From Melioribacteraceae bacterium (GTDB taxonomy: Bacteria; Bacteroidota; Ignavibacteria; Ignavibacteriales; Melioribacteraceae), in NCBI GenBank assembly GCA_022181065.1, contig BQMY01000095.1:1-56353 (forward strand): a stretch of DNA of 56,353 bases, given 5' to 3'. A program made the translations under genes and the position numbers. Under the pieces are notes generated by a model. It did not search any database and had not been told where the DNA came from. It saw only the letters and a program-made list of their open reading frames with translations. Below are positions 53,706 to 56,353 of the stretch, in pieces. The first letter of the stretch is position 1; each line of letters opens with the position of its first letter.

Positions 53706-54401
53706 GTGATTGTTTTACCGGGAACAGATCAACAATTAACCTTTTTTAAAAAAAATGAAAATCCAGATGGGAAAATTATTCTCATTGTTGGAGCAGGCGC
53801 GGAACAAATCGCGGTTGACCTCTTTGAATCGGGCGCGGATGTTTCAGTAATTGTTGAAGATTACGATTCCCTCATGAACTATCGCCTGCTACTTGGACAA
53901 GAAGAGAGAATTAAAATAAAACTGATGGATTTCACTGTCACTGATTATGATGATAAAACTTTTGATTATGTTTACGCCCAGGCATCTATTTCGGATGAAA
54001 GAAGAAAATTTATTATAAAAGAATTAAAACGAATTCTGAAGGATGATGGCAAGCTCTGTATCGGTGAGATGGCGCTTCTGGAAGAGGAATATCCTGAAGT
54101 GATTGGAGATATAATTGAACGCGCCGGCATTGATCCATTGCTCTCAAAAGATATCATTTCATATTACGAATCCAAAAATCTGCTTATCGAACAAAACAAA
54201 AACGCATCGGATTCGCTCGCGGAGTTTTATAATCTTGCACGACTCAAATTAAACGAATCACTCGGTGATCTTACCGAACAGGAACTTTCATATTATAAAA
54301 AATTGATCAAGATGATTAAACACGAGAGTAATGTATTCCTGAAATATGGTGGGGATAAATATCTTGGTTTTTACTCTTTGATCATGAGGAAAAAGAATTA
54401 G
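53706..54401 (+). CDS. Class I SAM-dependent methyltransferase
   Basis: This 231-residue protein starts at a GTG with AGGAG 7 bases upstream. The SAM-binding core is IILIVGAGAEQIAVDLFESGADVSVIVED, followed by FDYVYAQASI and a post-motif ELKRILKDDGKLCIGEM. The C-terminal part is helical with no recognised substrate domain. Its TAG stop shares a base with the GTG start of rlmD, so the two are coupled. A role in rRNA or metabolite methylation is possible. Confidence 0.82.
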   Translation: MIVLPGTDQQLTFFKKNENPDGKIILIVGAGAEQIAVDLFESGADVSVIVEDYDSLMNYRLLLGQEERIKIKLMDFTVTDYDDKTFDYVYAQASISDERRKFIIKELKRILKDDGKLCIGEMALLEEEYPEVIGDIIERAGIDPLLSKDIISYYESKNLLIEQNKNASDSLAEFYNLARLKLNESLGDLTEQELSYYKKLIKMIKHESNVFLKYGGDKYLGFYSLIMRKKN

Positions 54402-55834
54402 TGAAAAAAGGCGAAGTATTAGAATTAAAGATAGAAGATTACGCGTTTGAAGGGAAGGGCGTTGCTAAAATAGACATTCCTGATGAAAGCGGAAATAAAA
54501 AGTTTGTGGTTTTTGTCAACGGGACCTACCCCGGTGATGTGGTTAAAGCGGAAATACGTAGAAAAAAAAGCAGATACGCCGAAGCTATTGTCAAGGAGTT
54601 TATTAACAAGGCTCCGGAGCGAGTTGAAGCCAAATGTAAATATTTTGGGGTTTGTGGCGGCTGTAAAGCACAGGATCTCGATTATTATAAACAGGTTGAA
54701 TATAAAGCCGCGCAAGTAAAGGATATTTTTGAAAGAATCGGGGGGTTAACTGATTTTGAGATCATCCCTCCGTTAGCTTCCGAAAAGGTCTTTTTCTACC
54801 GTAATAAAATGGAATATTCGTTTGCTGATAAACGCTGGCTTTATCCACATGAAATAAAGAGCGATGAGGAGATTCAAAACCGTAACTTCGCGCTTGGTCT
54901 CCATATACCTCGGATGTTCGACAAGGTTCTGGATATCGATGAATGTTTCCTGCAATCGGAAGAGAGTAACAAAATACTCAATTTCACTCGTGATTTTTTC
55001 AGGGAACGGGGCGCTTCAATATATTCTACAAAAACCCATGAAGGCTACCTTCGCCATCTTGTGATCAAACATTCTCATTTTACAAATGACATTATGGTCA
55101 ATCTGGTAACCTCCGCTGAAAATCCCGAGTGGATGGAAGAATATACTGACGAACTACTGAAAATATTGCCTGAAATAACTACTGTAATCAATAATATTAA
55201 TGAGAAGAAGGCTCAGGTAGCATACGGCGATTACGAAATAATCTATCACGGTGACGGTTATATCTTTGATGAGATTGGTGATTACAAATTCAGGATAAGC
55301 GCAAATTCTTTCTTTCAGACAAATACTATCCAGGCGGCGGAATTATACCGTACCGCACTCGAATTTGCTGATTTGAAGGGAGATGAAGTAGTTTATGACC
55401 TATACTCTGGAGCGGGTACTATTTCTATCTATGTTTCCCGATCCGCAAAAATGGTAATCGGATTTGAAACAGTTCATCCGGCGGTAGAGGATGCGTTTTA
55501 TAACGCGAAATTGAATGAAATAGATAATGTCGATTTTGTTACAGCAAATCTGGATAAATCATTCTTGCGTCATTTGGAAGAAAGGGGATACCCAAATCCG
55601 GATGTGATTATCGCTGATCCGCCACGTGGTGGTATGAACCCTAAAACAGTGAATGATATTCTGAAACTGTTACCGGAAAAGATTGTTTATGTTAGCTGCA
55701 ATCCGTCAACACAGGCACGAGATATTAAATTGCTTGTTGAAGGCGGCTATAAACTGGTTAAATACCAGCCGGTTGATATGTTTCCTCATACTTATCATGT
55801 CGAAAATGTAGCGCTGCTGGTTAGAGAGATGTAA
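54401..55834 (+). CDS. rlmD: 23S rRNA (uracil-C5)-methyltransferase RlmD/RumA
   Basis: This 477-residue RNA methyltransferase has an N-terminal TRAM domain (about 1-65). A [4Fe-4S] Cys set (C79, C85, C88 as CKYFGVCGGC, plus the Cys in DIDECFLQSEE) is followed by a SAM domain (VVYDLYSGAGTISIYVS). The Asp and catalytic Cys lie in DPPRGGMNPKTV and VYVSCNPSTQARD. The cluster and order match RumA, which makes m5U1939 in 23S rRNA. The RlmCD and TrmA-like relatives are alternatives in other phyla. It starts at a GTG overlapping the previous stop. Confidence 0.9.
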   Translation: MKKGEVLELKIEDYAFEGKGVAKIDIPDESGNKKFVVFVNGTYPGDVVKAEIRRKKSRYAEAIVKEFINKAPERVEAKCKYFGVCGGCKAQDLDYYKQVEYKAAQVKDIFERIGGLTDFEIIPPLASEKVFFYRNKMEYSFADKRWLYPHEIKSDEEIQNRNFALGLHIPRMFDKVLDIDECFLQSEESNKILNFTRDFFRERGASIYSTKTHEGYLRHLVIKHSHFTNDIMVNLVTSAENPEWMEEYTDELLKILPEITTVINNINEKKAQVAYGDYEIIYHGDGYIFDEIGDYKFRISANSFFQTNTIQAAELYRTALEFADLKGDEVVYDLYSGAGTISIYVSRSAKMVIGFETVHPAVEDAFYNAKLNEIDNVDFVTANLDKSFLRHLEERGYPNPDVIIADPPRGGMNPKTVNDILKLLPEKIVYVSCNPSTQARDIKLLVEGGYKLVKYQPVDMFPHTYHVENVALLVREM

Positions 55835-55957
55835 CACTGAATCAGCGAGTAACATTTATCGGTAAAAGCATATTAATAATAGCCTCACACAAAATCCGCC
55901 TGAACAACGCCGGTTCAGGTACGGTTTGGGAGTAAATCAAAAACTTTGCGGGCGCTA

Positions 55958-55979
55958 CCCCGTAGAGCGGGACAATCGA
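55958..55979 (+). repeat. Diverged CCCCG-N-CGGGACA repeat
   Basis: CCCCGTAGAGCGGGACAATCGA has the family hairpin and ACA but reads ATCGA instead of GGCGA. It is the weakest member of the set. Confidence 0.5.
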
Positions 55980-56163
55980 TCAGCAACCTATGATGGGTGT
56001 AAGTCGCAATTCTTAAGTCAAAAGATAAAAGCCCGGATACCCAGTCAATTCGCCGGGGCGAAGAGTATGACAATTCTCTCTGTCGCCCCCCTTCTCTTAT
56101 TTGTAGGAGAAGGGGTTGGGGGATGAGGTCAGAGAATTTGGATATCCACACTTACGGGTATGA

Positions 56164-56273
56164 TAAACTTGGGGAAGTGTCATTTCCGGCTTGACCGGAA
56201 ATCTATTCGTTCAAAACTGGATAACACATTGTCATTCCTGCGCAGGCAGGAATCCAGAGATGTTGTATTGTCG
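56164..56273 (-). repeat. Composite two-hairpin interspersed repeat, copy 2
   Basis: Read on the minus strand this follows the order of 23651-23794, including linkers GTGTTAT and GAACGAATAGATTTCC and the flank CATCTCTGGATTCC. The hairpin centres differ between the two copies. Confidence 0.75.
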
Positions 56274-56332
56274 AAAAATAACAAACAGAATGTGAAGTCC
56301 TGAAATAAGTTGCACCATCAAAGGAGTAAATT

Positions 56333-56353
56333 ATGGGACAGCCAGAAAAATAT
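56333..56353 (+). CDS. Start of a gene running off the window
   Basis: An ATG with AAGGAG 7 bases upstream opens a frame (MGQPEKY) that continues past the end of the window. The strong ribosome binding site supports a real start. Seven codons are too few to assign a family. Confidence 0.55.

Larger units (their letters stand above)
55835..56332. other. Intergenic repeat region
   Basis: I see no gene. The region contains a diverged CCCG..CGGGACA unit, a CCTTCTC..GAGAAGG palindrome followed by GGTTGGGGGATGAGG near 56090-56126, and the inverted copy of the composite two-hairpin repeat. Confidence 0.6.

Noticed and set aside
55915-56151. 78-codon minus-strand open frame
   Set aside because: It reads through two repeat families. 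No start signal is seen.

Overview
The window looks like a chromosomal segment of a free-living Gram-negative bacterium of the Bacteroidota/Chlorobiota (FCB) superphylum, most likely Ignavibacteria-like. The signs are three secreted proteins ending in the type IX secretion sorting domain with the NYPNPFNPTT-type motif, a DUF5686/carboxypeptidase-regulatory outer-membrane protein, moderate-to-low GC, and intergenic spaces full of short palindromic repeats. The placement rests on gene content, not on a marker tree.

Layout. 0-6.2 kb: a sugar-nucleotide epimerase gene, a large secreted beta-propeller protein, and a decayed IS1182-family element with an internal deletion. 6.3-23.1 kb: an all-minus-strand glycan island. 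In transcription order it holds a deacetylase-glycosyltransferase fusion, a UDP-galactopyranose-mutase-like flavoprotein, a TIM-barrel sugar isomerase, an epimerase, a nucleotidyltransferase-kinase fusion in the reverse of the usual HldE order, GmhA, and a 1259-residue TPR-glycosyltransferase-toroid-methyltransferase protein. After a repeat-filled gap come a WbpB/WbpD/WbpE-like dehydrogenase-acetyltransferase-aminotransferase set and a glycosyltransferase-FkbM-methyltransferase fusion. The island ends at a Rho-independent terminator. 24-30 kb: an aminotransferase and a DUF192 protein (minus), then a plus-strand run of hydrolase, EVE-domain protein and two adjacent photolyases. 30-40.5 kb: a thioester-domain/choice-of-anchor-A adhesin, a CNNM/CBS membrane protein, a choice-of-anchor-I protein and a DUF5686 outer-membrane protein. 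40.6-43.8 kb: a propeller-plus-helical secreted protein and an IS1380 transposase remnant, flanked by two almost identical 135-bp direct copies of a structured element ending in a terminator. 44.3-50.9 kb: a NaChBac-type sodium channel gene divergent from a complete mrpABCDEFG Na+/H+ antiporter operon. 50.9-51.7 kb: a Fic protein with a 40-residue putative antitoxin. 51.9-55.8 kb: a LytS/LytTR two-component pair, a methyltransferase and RlmD. The window ends in the first codons of another gene.

How the genes work together. The glycan island appears to make at least two unusual sugars, a heptose-type one and a diacetamido one, and to assemble and methylate them. The Nav channel and Mrp antiporter together suggest a sodium cycle. 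The photolyase pair covers both main UV lesions if the first is a (6-4) enzyme, but that protein lacks the iron-sulfur cysteines expected of its family. The least conventional signals are the duplicated structured element around 40.7/43.4 kb, the minimal Fic antitoxin, the glycan island's fusions, and several nested families of palindromic intergenic repeats.
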